DNA of 25,421 bases. It comes from Lentisphaeria bacterium UBA1776. GTDB lineage: Bacteria > Verrucomicrobiota > Lentisphaeria > Victivallales > Victivallaceae. The first letter of the stretch is position 1. The number at the start of each line of letters is the position of its first letter. The translations under genes and the position numbers were made by a program. The stretch spans positions 1-25,421 of the forward strand of contig DCGO01000132.1 of assembly GCA_002314605.1 (NCBI GenBank). Reading direction: 5' to 3'. Shown piece after piece: positions 1 to 7,077 of the stretch. The notes beneath the pieces are model-generated. The model did no database searches and was not told the DNA's origin. It saw only the letters and a program-made list of their open reading frames with translations.

Positions 1-144
1 AAAATTCAGAAAAGGACTTGACTTTCTTTATGGATATGATATAGTATCCATGTGTCAACAAAGGAGTCTTGCAAATGAGTTATCGAATTGAGCAGAAAAA
101 CGGCAACCGGATCTATGTCTATGAAGCAACGAATCATTGGGATC
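1..144 (+). repeat. Left inverted arm: 5' end of an IS1634-like element
   Basis: This stretch matches the reverse complement of 1533-1676 with three mismatches in 144 positions and no gaps (position n pairs with 1677-n; the mismatches are near positions 6, 49 and 114). It contains the upstream region and the first 23 codons of an insertion-sequence transposase. The element may extend to the left beyond the window because the match still holds at position 1. Its inner edge coincides with the 13-base sequence AATCATTGGGATC at 132-144. No target duplication can be checked because the left flank is missing. Confidence 0.9.
18..45 (+). promoter_or_regulatory. Transposase promoter in the left arm
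   Basis: TTGACT (18-23) and TATAGT (40-45) are separated by 16 bases, close to a sigma-70 consensus. The -10 lies inside a dyad TGGATA-N8-TATCCA (31-50) that could act as an operator. A ribosome binding site AAGGAG at 61-66 precedes the transposase ATG at 75. Confidence 0.6.
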
Positions 145-149
145 TTTGA
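75..149 (+). pseudogene. IS1634-like transposase N-terminal remnant (left arm)
   Basis: Translation starts at ATG 75 and gives 24 residues beginning MSYRIEQKNGNR and continuing to NHWD, then a stop at 147-149. This start resembles the N terminus of IS1634-family (DDE) transposases as I remember them. The frame breaks exactly where the sequence switches to the inverted orientation. No catalytic DDE region remains, so it cannot encode an active enzyme. Confidence 0.65.
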
Positions 150-186
150 CGCCGAGATACACCCGTTTCTGCTGGGCTCTTTTTTT
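133..186 (-). pseudogene. IS1634-like transposase fragment, next codons in opposite orientation
   Basis: Read on the minus strand, 186 to 133 encodes KKRAQQKRVYLGVKDPND. This is what should follow NHWDPAK in the transposase: the right-arm remnant ends its conserved part with exactly NHWDPAK. The cargo therefore sits between about codons 26 and 27 of an originally continuous gene. The fragment ends at GATCCCAATGATT, the reverse complement of the NHWD codons, and there it fuses to the reversed left arm. It carries no functional domain on its own. Confidence 0.65.
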
Positions 187-330
187 AAGTGGCGCTGCGC
201 AAATGGTTACACCATGTAACCGCTTGCAATGGCTCAAAACGCTTTGCAAGGGGCCGCCATTGCGTTTTGTTGGCTTTCGGTAAAGTTTTAGGGTAAAGGC
301 AAAAGGTGCGCTTGCCGTTGCTTAAAACGC
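187..330. other. Structured non-coding part of the cargo
   Basis: No gene is supported here. Several inverted repeats crowd the stretch: GGTTACA/TGTAACC at 205-211 and 215-221 with a 3-base loop; GCAATGGC at 226-233 with GCCATTGC at 256-263; CAAAACGC at 235-242 with GCGTTTTG at 262-269; and CTTGCAA at 223-229 with TTGCAAG at 244-250. The helices overlap and partly exclude each other. This may be the intergenic region that followed the terminator in the donor phage. Confidence 0.5.
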
Positions 331-365
331 AAAAAGGCCCGGTACACATCAAAATGCACCGGGCC
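331..365 (-). terminator. Rho-independent terminator after the cargo genes
   Basis: On the minus strand an 8-bp perfect GC-rich stem (GGCCCGGT, 365-358, pairing with ACCGGGCC, 343-336) is followed by five T residues (335-331). It begins 8 bases after the stop codon of the small cargo gene, so it ends the two-gene cargo unit. Confidence 0.85.
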
Positions 366-372
366 GGGTGGT

Positions 373-747
373 TCAATCAAACAGGCCGCCGCATGGCTCC
401 AGCTTCTGCTTTGTCCTGTACTTAAAATCCCCGTACCTAAACTTGCCAGCAGGTGTGCAATGTTTCAAAAACTCATCTGCACCGGCCTTTTCCCAATCAT
501 CAACGGTGTAATCGTTTCTTGATTTTTCACCATTGTCCGGTAAAAAATCCGTCATGCACCGGCCAATGTTTGCCAGCGCAACCCTTACAACCTTATACTC
601 TGCTGCTCCGCTTTCCATGGCTTCTTCAACGCAATACTTGCCAAGCCCCAAAAGCTCCATGTTGTACTCCAGCTTGTCCAAAAACAAGCACAGATCGCTG
701 CCGTATTCGTGTTTTTCGGCAAACTGCTTTAATGTTTGTTCAGCCAT
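373..747 (-). CDS. Small phage-like cargo protein of unknown function
   Basis: I do not recognise this 124-residue protein. The ATG at 747 lies inside the last codons of the upstream cargo gene (8-base overlap, ATGGCTGA) and is preceded by GGAG at a workable distance. A TTG at 756 in the same frame is less likely. It is soluble and mostly charged, with an acidic helical first half and a basic C terminus. Coupling to the metallopeptidase-like gene and the terminator right behind it show that the two genes formed the end of an operon. It could be a phage structural helper, or an antagonist of the upstream domain; the sequence does not decide. Confidence 0.6.
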   Translation of the reverse strand: MAEQTLKQFAEKHEYGSDLCLFLDKLEYNMELLGLGKYCVEEAMESGAAEYKVVRVALANIGRCMTDFLPDNGEKSRNDYTVDDWEKAGADEFLKHCTPAGKFRYGDFKYRTKQKLEPCGGLFD

Positions 748-1540
748 TTTTTTCAAGCTCCGTTACAAGTTTGTCCAATTCTGGGAAGATTTTCTGTAAT
801 ATATCATGTGGTATTGAACTTTGCAAGGCCTTTACATTGGCAATTGCCTCACCGTACAGTAAACCTTGGTTTTGCCTGCGGTAATACCCCGGTTTGTCGT
901 GCCCCCATCCATATTGCCTGCTGCCCGCAAGGCTGCCAAATGAATCAGTTATGCCAATAACATTGTGCATCTGCTCTTGCGAAAGCAAGCCAATTTCCTT
1001 GTCGTACAAATACTTCGATACCATATCAAGGCTGGTTTGTCCTTTCAGTTTTTCAAGGTTGTCTTTATAGGATGCTTTCAATCGGTCCCAATCAGCTGTA
1101 CCGGCAGCCCTTATTTTGTCAACAAGCAAAGGTTCATTTTCCATGGCCTTTTTTTGCAGCCAATGCTCAAACTCATGCTTTATGCATCCATCCAGCTGGT
1201 TCCATTTTACATGTTCCGGCGTTCCGGTTGTTTTAATGTGCAATTCTTTCCCGTCATAAGTAACATGACTGCATTTGCAATCGTGGTCAAACACCATCTT
1301 TGGCAAATCCCCGTATTTTACCATTCCAGGCTTGTATTCATCAGCCACCTTTCCGGCAATGGCCTCAAAGTTTTTGCGCTGCTCCTCAATGAAACGCTGC
1401 CGGTAATTGGCAATGTAATCTTCCCTTGCCTTCCAAGTAAGCTGCAAATTGTCAGCCTCCAGATCAGCACGGTTGCTTACCCATTTAATAAACTCATCTC
1501 GTTTTAATCCCTCGTCAACGGCCTTTTTGCTGGATCCCAA
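740..1540 (-). CDS. 3' fragment of a phage head-type protein with an HExxH metallopeptidase-like domain
   Basis: The open frame gives 266 residues from a TTG at 1540 that lies inside the transposase remnant. No proper start is visible, so the original 5' part is missing. Residues 122-126 are HEFEH, a zinc-binding HExxH motif. Further on come GWGHDKPGYY (211-220) and GEAIAN (230-235), whose E231 could be a third metal ligand. This order (HExxH, a GWGH element, then an E in a FAN/IAN-like motif) resembles the C-terminal domain of large phage minor-head (MuF-like) proteins as I remember them. An N-terminal helical region (about 15-65) would be the linker from the lost head domain. It has no signal peptide. 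Whether the domain is catalytic is unknown. Confidence 0.6.
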   Translation of the reverse strand: MGSSKKAVDEGLKRDEFIKWVSNRADLEADNLQLTWKAREDYIANYRQRFIEEQRKNFEAIAGKVADEYKPGMVKYGDLPKMVFDHDCKCSHVTYDGKELHIKTTGTPEHVKWNQLDGCIKHEFEHWLQKKAMENEPLLVDKIRAAGTADWDRLKASYKDNLEKLKGQTSLDMVSKYLYDKEIGLLSQEQMHNVIGITDSFGSLAGSRQYGWGHDKPGYYRRQNQGLLYGEAIANVKALQSSIPHDILQKIFPELDKLVTELEKNG

Positions 1541-1602
1541 TGATTCGTTGCTTCATAGACATAGGTCCGGTTGCCGTTTTTCTGCTCAATTCGATAACTC
1601 AT
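1504..1602 (-). pseudogene. IS1634-like transposase N-terminal remnant (right arm)
   Basis: The minus-strand ATG at 1602 opens a 32-residue frame that starts as in the left arm, continues to NHWDPAK near 1524, then runs into unrelated cargo sequence and stops at 1504-1506. It overlaps the beginning of the 266-residue cargo frame in another reading frame. It has a good ribosome binding site and promoter, so a short peptide may still be made, but no transposase domain is left. Confidence 0.65.
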
Positions 1603-1676
1603 TTGCAAGACTCCTTTGTTGATACATGGATACTATATCATATCCATAAAGAAAGTCAAGTCCTTTTCTGCATTTT
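1533..1676 (-). repeat. Right inverted arm: 5' end of an IS1634-like element
   Basis: This is the mirror copy of 1-144, oriented so that its promoter and start codon point leftwards into the cargo. Beyond 1676 the sequence leaves the repeat (GTGCG followed by a T run). Together the two arms form an inverted-repeat structure of about 1.68 kb made of two copies of the same (promoter-proximal) end of the element. A normal IS has one left and one right end instead. Confidence 0.9.
1632..1659 (-). promoter_or_regulatory. Transposase promoter in the right arm, facing the cargo genes
   Basis: This is the mirror image of the left-arm promoter (TTGACT, 16 bases, TATAGT, with the same TGGATA/TATCCA dyad). 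It points leftwards into the two cargo genes on the minus strand. No other promoter was seen between it and those genes, so it is the natural candidate to drive them. Confidence 0.55.
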
Positions 1677-1956
1677 GTGCGTTTTTTTTCAGAAAATATA
1701 ATGCTGGTTATCAGAAAACACGGATTTTAGGTCATGGAAGAATATGCCATAAAATCCGGAATAAAACTTGCGGATGCACTTGTTTTTGCCGCCGCTTGTG
1801 AACACTCCATCCGGCTTTGCAGTGCAAATCAGAAGCATTTCCGCCGCATCGCATCCCTTGATGCAAAGGTATTCAAGCCCGATAATCTCTGACCGCATCA
1901 ACTCCTGCGCCGCCAGATGACTCTGCAATGATGTTTTCCGGGCCGGGGCCGGAAGA
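1677..1956. other. Flank between the insertion and comM
   Basis: No confident gene is present. A 79-codon minus-strand frame (1928-1689) has no recognisable domain and no clear ribosome binding site. A 9-bp inverted repeat CGGATTTTA/TAAAATCCG (1721-1729 and 1750-1758, 20-base loop) is the only clear structure. The stretch may be the remains of a gene disrupted next to the insertion. Confidence 0.4.
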
Positions 1957-1985
1957 TTGACAAATCAGATTCCCTGTGGTATATT
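1957..1985 (+). promoter_or_regulatory. Sigma-70-type promoter of comM
   Basis: TTGACA (1957-1962, a perfect -35) and TATATT (1980-1985) are separated by 17 bases. Transcription would begin near 1992, 25 bases before the chosen ATG. This also rules out the TTG at 1957 as a start codon. Confidence 0.8.
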
Positions 1986-2016
1986 TCACACAAGTTTTTT
2001 ACCTGAAAGGAAGGCT

Positions 2017-3570
2017 ATGCCCATCGGACGCACTTTTTCCGCCGCACTCTCCGGCATTGATGCCCACCTTGTGGAGATCGAAGTCAATATCTCCGGCAAA
2101 TCCGCCTCCCCCGCCGGCGGTGCCGAATCCATCGTTTCCATCGTGGGTCTCCCAGACGCCGCCATCCGCGAAAGCCGGGACCGGGTCCGGTCCGCTCTGG
2201 AATCCGCCGGTTTCGGCTACCCTAAAGGCACCACCATCGTCAATCTCGCTCCCGCAGACCTCCGCAAGGAAGGCGCCGGGTTCGACCTGGGGATCGCCCT
2301 CGGCATGCTGGCCGCTTCCGGCATGATCAGCCGGGAAAACCTCGCTTCCGCCGGAGTCATCGGCGAACTCTCCCTCAATGGCGAGATCCGGCCCGTCCGG
2401 GGGGCCCTCCCCATTGGCGCCATGCTCTCGGAAATACCCGGCATCGTCAGAATTCTGGTGCCGGAAGAAAACGTCTGCGAGGCGGCTCTGGCGGCGGCCC
2501 GGCCCATTGTCTATCCCGTGAAACACCTTGCCGACGCCGTCCGGCTCCTCAACGAAAACGCCGGCACCCCGTATCACGCCAGTCTCCCGGAGTACCTTGC
2601 CAGAACTGCCGCCAACGCCCCCGATTTCGCCGATGTGAAAGGTCAGGTCCGGGCCAAGCGGGCGCTGGAGATCGCCGCCGCCGGAGGTCACCATATCCTC
2701 ATGATCGGTTCTCCCGGCTGCGGCAAGACCATGCTGGCAACACGCCTCCCCGGGATCCTTCCCCCCATGACCCGGCAGGAAATGCTGGAAACCAGCCGCA
2801 TCCACAGTGTCCTGGGGCTCCTCTCCGGCAGCGGAAAGATCATGAATTCGCGACCCTTCCGCTCGCCCCACCATACCGCCAGCGACATCGGCATCATCGG
2901 CGGCGGCCGGGACCCCCGGCCGGGCGAGATCTCCCTCGCTCACAACGGGGTCCTCTTTCTGGACGAACTGCCGGAATTCAAGCGCAATGTCCTGGAAGTC
3001 CTGCGCCAGCCGCTGGAATCCGGCTCCATCGCCGTTTCCCGGGCCGCCGGAAGCTGTGTCTTCCCCGCCCGTTTCATGCTCTGCGCCGCCATGAACCCCT
3101 GCCCCTGCGGCCGGGGCGAGCCGGAACTGGGGTGCACCTGCTCCATCATGGAAAGACAGCGTTATCTAAAAAAGATCTCCGGGCCCATTCTGGACCGGAT
3201 CGACCTCCATATTGAACTCCGTCAGCTTTCCCCCGATGAACTCCTGCGGGCACCGGACGGAGAACCCAGCGAGGCGATCCGCCGACGCGTCATTGCCGCC
3301 CGTGCCTGGCAGCAGGCGAGACTCTCCGGTTCCGGGATCCTGTGCAATGCCCAGATGACCGGCCGCCAGTTGCAGAAATTCTGCCGCCTCAGCCCCGCCG
3401 GAGAATCCCTCCTCCGTCAGGCGGTGGTGCGTTTCAAATTGAGCCCCCGGGCCTATGACCGGATCCTGAAAGTCGCCCGAACCATCGCCGATCTGGCCGG
3501 TTCCGAACGCATCGAGGACCGGCACCTCATGGAAGCGGTGAGCTGCCGCAAATCCGGCCTGGACGCATGA
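2017..3570 (+). CDS. comM: YifB/ComM family magnesium chelatase-like AAA+ ATPase
   Basis: The 517-residue protein starts at ATG 2017 behind AAAGGAAGG. It has the family architecture: an N-terminal Lon-protease-like (S5 fold) domain up to about residue 180, then an AAA+ module with Walker A GSPGCGKT (231-238) and Walker B LFLDEL with D316/E317. The family signature MNPCPCG (359-365) and the C-terminal chelatase-like helical domain follow. ComM homologues are hexameric helicases that promote branch migration during integration of transformed DNA in Vibrio and relatives; the role here is inferred from the family. The length is normal and the gene appears intact. It has its own promoter and is followed by a 62-base gap. 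Confidence 0.93.
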   Translation: MPIGRTFSAALSGIDAHLVEIEVNISGKSASPAGGAESIVSIVGLPDAAIRESRDRVRSALESAGFGYPKGTTIVNLAPADLRKEGAGFDLGIALGMLAASGMISRENLASAGVIGELSLNGEIRPVRGALPIGAMLSEIPGIVRILVPEENVCEAALAAARPIVYPVKHLADAVRLLNENAGTPYHASLPEYLARTAANAPDFADVKGQVRAKRALEIAAAGGHHILMIGSPGCGKTMLATRLPGILPPMTRQEMLETSRIHSVLGLLSGSGKIMNSRPFRSPHHTASDIGIIGGGRDPRPGEISLAHNGVLFLDELPEFKRNVLEVLRQPLESGSIAVSRAAGSCVFPARFMLCAAMNPCPCGRGEPELGCTCSIMERQRYLKKISGPILDRIDLHIELRQLSPDELLRAPDGEPSEAIRRRVIAARAWQQARLSGSGILCNAQMTGRQLQKFCRLSPAGESLLRQAVVRFKLSPRAYDRILKVARTIADLAGSERIEDRHLMEAVSCRKSGLDA

Positions 3571-3632
3571 TCCGACGATACGAAAATGCTTCTGAAGATC
3601 CAAACGGGACCCTCGTCTGAAAGGGACTGAAA

Positions 3633-5062
3633 ATGTACTGGATTACGCTGTTCTCGTTTCTTTTCTTCACCGGACTGGTGGCTTTCGGGACATGGCTGAT
3701 CGTCCGGGGGCGGGAACACAACAGTATGAACGGATTTTTTCTGGCGGGACGCTCTCTGACGGCACCTTTCATCGGCGGATCAATGCTGCTGACCAATCTC
3801 TCCACGGAGCAGATGGTCGGACTGAACGGCTCCGCTTATGCAGAAGGCATCTGTGTCATGGTATGGAAAGTTCTCGCCGTAGTCACGCTGGTGGTTTCCG
3901 CACTGCTCTTTCTGCCGAAATTTCTGCGTGCCGGAGTGACCACGATCCCTGAATATCTGGCCAAACGGTTCAATCCCCGTACCGGAAAGATCTGCAATCT
4001 GATCTTTCTGCTTTCCTACACTTTCGGACTCCTGCCGATCATTCTCTATACAGGAGCGACCGGATTGGGCGGAATCCTTGACCTGAAGGCGCTGACGGGC
4101 ATCCGGAGTGACACACTGCTGCTGTGGTATATTGTCCTTTTCATCGGGACCCTCGGTTCGGTCTATGCGTTGTTCGGCGGCATCCGCACGGTAGCGGTTT
4201 CCGATCTGCTGAACGGCATCGGACTGCTGACCGGCGGTTTTATGATCCTCTTTTTTGCGCTGGCAAAAGCGGGCGCGGGGCAGGGAATCCTCGCGGGGTT
4301 GCAGAATGTTTATGCGTCTGGTCCGGAAAAATTCAACCCCATCGGCGCAGAAACAAGCAGTGTACCCTTCTCCTCGCTTTTTACCGGGGTTCTGCTCATC
4401 AATCTTTTTTACCGGTGTACCAACCAACAGATCTTTCAGCGCACTTTCGGAGCGGAATCTCTGGAGGAAGGACAAAAGGGCATTTTGCTCTGCGGCGCAT
4501 TGAAACTGATCGGTCCCCTGTATCTGGTCCTGCCCGGCATGATCGCCTTTTATTTTTTCAGCAGCCGGGAAATCAAAGCGGATCACGCCTACGGGATGCT
4601 GGTGCGTTATGTACTGCCCGCTCCGCTGGCGGGATTTTCGGCGTGATCGCGGCGGGCTTTGCCATGCTTTCCGCACCGCTCCTGACCGGGACCGCCAGCA
4701 TTTTCACCTATCTGCAGTACATGAACTCTGTCTATTCCATTCCCATCTTCGCCGTGGTGGTCATTGCGCTGTGGACCTGCAAAGTCCCGGCTTTTGCGGC
4801 AAACACAGCACTGATCGCGGGATGTATCCTGAGCGGACTGCAGTATGTCATCTCTCTGAAGATCAATGCGTTTCACTATGCGGGGATCGTTTTCACCGTG
4901 CTGATCCTGTTCCTGCTGATCGCGGGGCGGCTGCGGCCTGAAGACCGGCAGATGCCGGAAATCAATCCCGTGGATATGACACCGTGGAAATACACACAAA
5001 AAGCCGGTGCATTTCTGATCGTACTGGTCTTCCTCTCCTACATTCTGCCGGCACTCTGCTGA
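3633..5062 (+). pseudogene. Sodium:solute symporter (SSS family, YidK-like), disrupted
   Basis: The first frame (3633-4646) encodes 337 residues of an SSS-family permease, with FFLAGRSL and NLSTEQMVGLNG, motifs typical of the SGLT/YidK branch. It ends in GFSA and a TGA. Adding one T to the run at 4635-4638 restores GFFGVIAAG and an open frame to 5062, so a one-base deletion is the simplest reading. In the restored protein (about 476 residues, against roughly 550 or more for the branch) VIAAGF runs directly into a segment matching the later helix before the YSIP region. About 45-50 residues are thus missing around the eighth/ninth helix, where sodium-coordinating serines sit in vSGLT. Two independent lesions argue for a true pseudogene. 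Ribosome binding site AAAGGGA precedes the ATG. Confidence 0.8.
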
Positions 5063-5150
5063 AAGAGGTCCCATCCGGCCGGAGATGCCGGGAAGAATAC
5101 ATCGCCCGTGAAATCTTTCCGGAAAATGCGGGATTCTCCCGGAAAAAAAT

Positions 5151-5179
5151 TTGCGGAAACAACTTCCCGGCTATATAGT
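5151..5179 (+). promoter_or_regulatory. Promoter of the methyltransferase/reductase gene
   Basis: TTGCGG (5151-5156), a 17-base spacer and TATAGT (5174-5179) lie 37 bases before the start codon at 5216. A dyad TTTCCGG/CCGGAAA (5116-5122 and 5139-5145) sits just upstream and may be the 3' structure of the symporter transcript. No SAM or cobalamin riboswitch was recognised in the 150-base leader. Confidence 0.6.
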
Positions 5180-5215
5180 ATGCATCCGTAAGAATATACC
5201 TGAAGGAAATTTTTT

Positions 5216-7075
5216 ATGTTGAAAGCAGCGGATCTGGCCGAAAGTCTGAAGTGCGAACTGCGTATTTTCGACGGCGGCATCGGTACCGAGATCTACCGCC
5301 GGAATTTTTTCATCAATACCTCGTTTGAACAGCTTTCATTGTCGGCCCCAAACGTGATCCGGGAGATCCACCGTCAGTACTGGGAAGCCGGAGCCGAGGT
5401 GGCCACCACCAATACCTATAATGCCAACCGATTGAAACTCAAAGAGTTCGGTTTGGATGACAAAGTGGAGGCCATCAACCGCGCCGGCGTAGCCCTCGCC
5501 CGGGAGATCTGCCGCGACAGCTGCTGGATCGCCGGTGCCGCCGGCCCCTTGAAAGTCAGCGAGTTTGCCGGGAAGATCACACCGGAAGAAGCCGGAGCCG
5601 TGCTGGCCGAACAGGCGGATTTTCTGATTGCCGCCGGAGCGGATCTTCTGATTTTTGAATCCCTCTCCGGCATGGACGACCTGAAAAATCTCGCCGAAGC
5701 GGTGAAGCTCCTCCGCAGAAACGGTAGTGACGATCTTGCCTTCATCAGCAGTTTTGCCGTGAATTCTCAGGCGGAATTTTCTGACGGAACGCCGTTTATG
5801 GATGCGTATTCCTTTGTGAAAAAGGAGATCCGGCCGCCGGTCGTCGGCTTCAACTGCGGCTGCGGCCCGGATGAGCTGCTCAAAGCGCTGGAAACTGCCG
5901 CTCCTCTCATTTCCGAACCCTGGATCGCCGAACCCAATGCAGGCAGCCCGAAAAAGGTGGACTGCCGGACCATAAACCTTACCAGTCCGGAATATTTTTC
6001 GACCTATATTCTGCGCTTCATTGAGCTGGGCGCCCGGGGCGTGGGAGGCTGCTGCGGCATCACGCCGGCCCATATTGCCGAAATGGCCAGAAGTGTCAAA
6101 CCCGTTACCGCTGCAAGGCATCCTCAAGCCGTGGTAATGGAAGTGAAGACCGACCACCCCGATTATCAGGAAGCCGTCCCCATGCAGGACCGTTCGCTGC
6201 TGGGCAGGAAACTGGCGGAAAAAAAGTGGATCCGCACCGTGGAGATCACGCCGCCGGCAGGATTCGACCTTGCCGGCGTGATCGAAAAAGCGAAGCTCTG
6301 CAAAGCTGCCGGCATTGATGCGGTGAACATCCCCGACGGTCCCCGGGCCTCCGCCCGCATGACTCCCCTGGCCGTGGCCTGCGCCGTCCGCCGGGAAGCG
6401 GGGATCGAAACGGTGCTTCACATGTGCTGCCGGGACCACAGTCTGATCGGCCTTCAGGCGGAACTTCTGAGCTGCGCCGCCAGCGATATTCACAACCTTC
6501 TTTTCATTACAGGCGATCCGCCGAAGCTGGGCAAATATCACGGCAGTTCCGGCGTCTTTGACATCGATTCCATCGGTCTGGCACGCATTGCCGCCGGGAT
6601 GAATCACGGCATCGATGCTGCCGGTCAGCCCCTGGGCGGTGTGACCCGGATGCTCATTGCCGCCGGAGCGGACCCGAATGCCATCGATCAGGAGCGGGAA
6701 TACCGCAGAACCTGCGAAAAAATTGAATCCGGCGCCGAATGGATCATCACCCAGCCGGTATTTGACGAAACACCTCTCCTCCGTTTTATCAAGCGGATCG
6801 CTCACCTCCATGTGCCGGTGCTGGCGGGAGTATGGCCGCTGGCCAGTTACCGGAATGCCGAGTTCATGCGCAAGGAAGTTCCAGGCGTGGTGGTCCCGGA
6901 TGAGATCATGACCAGAATGGCGGCGGCGGAAGGCAAAGAGGAACAGCGGGCATTAGGCATTGCCATTGCCCGGGAAACGATTGAAAAAATCAAAGACCAT
7001 GTATGCGGCATCCAGGTAAGCGCTCCCTTCGGAAACGTCCGGACCGCTTTGGCCGTGCATTACGGAAAAGAGTGA
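5216..7075 (+). CDS. Bifunctional homocysteine S-methyltransferase / 5,10-methylenetetrahydrofolate reductase
   Basis: The 619-residue protein fuses two folate/methionine enzymes. Residues about 15-300 form the homocysteine-binding barrel: DGGIGTEIYRR near the start, and zinc ligands C214 (FNCGCG) and C279/C280 (GGCCG). Residues about 335-615 form the FAD-dependent MTHFR barrel, with E343 in VEITPP at the place of the catalytic glutamate of MetF (EFFPP in E. coli), then ITGDPP and the ITQPVFD segment. The layout and length match the YitJ type of Bacillus. There is no cobalamin domain, so methyl transfer either needs a separate B12 partner or another donor. Its start has AAGGA eight bases upstream. 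It is followed after 2 bases by the PSP1 gene, so the two are likely co-transcribed. Confidence 0.93.
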   Translation: MLKAADLAESLKCELRIFDGGIGTEIYRRNFFINTSFEQLSLSAPNVIREIHRQYWEAGAEVATTNTYNANRLKLKEFGLDDKVEAINRAGVALAREICRDSCWIAGAAGPLKVSEFAGKITPEEAGAVLAEQADFLIAAGADLLIFESLSGMDDLKNLAEAVKLLRRNGSDDLAFISSFAVNSQAEFSDGTPFMDAYSFVKKEIRPPVVGFNCGCGPDELLKALETAAPLISEPWIAEPNAGSPKKVDCRTINLTSPEYFSTYILRFIELGARGVGGCCGITPAHIAEMARSVKPVTAARHPQAVVMEVKTDHPDYQEAVPMQDRSLLGRKLAEKKWIRTVEITPPAGFDLAGVIEKAKLCKAAGIDAVNIPDGPRASARMTPLAVACAVRREAGIETVLHMCCRDHSLIGLQAELLSCAASDIHNLLFITGDPPKLGKYHGSSGVFDIDSIGLARIAAGMNHGIDAAGQPLGGVTRMLIAAGADPNAIDQEREYRRTCEKIESGAEWIITQPVFDETPLLRFIKRIAHLHVPVLAGVWPLASYRNAEFMRKEVPGVVVPDEIMTRMAAAEGKEEQRALGIAIARETIEKIKDHVCGIQVSAPFGNVRTALAVHYGKE

Positions 7076-7077
7076 TT

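Noticed and set aside
187..330. CRISPR array or integron attC sites in the structured cargo stretch
   Set aside because: The repeats are inverted pairs of different sequence, not regularly spaced direct repeats, and no integrase or cas gene is nearby.
1689..1928. 79-codon minus-strand frame next to the insertion
   Set aside because: No recognisable domain, no ribosome binding site, and it contains an inverted repeat; it may be a gene remnant but cannot be supported.
1957..2016. N-terminal extension of ComM from a TTG at 1957
   Set aside because: The TTG is part of a perfect -35 box (TTGACA) with a -10 at 1980-1985, and a good ribosome binding site stands before the ATG at 2017.
5336..6811. 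Long minus-strand frame (491 codons) opposite the methyltransferase/reductase gene
   Set aside because: It is a shadow of strong third-position GC bias; the plus-strand protein has all family motifs.
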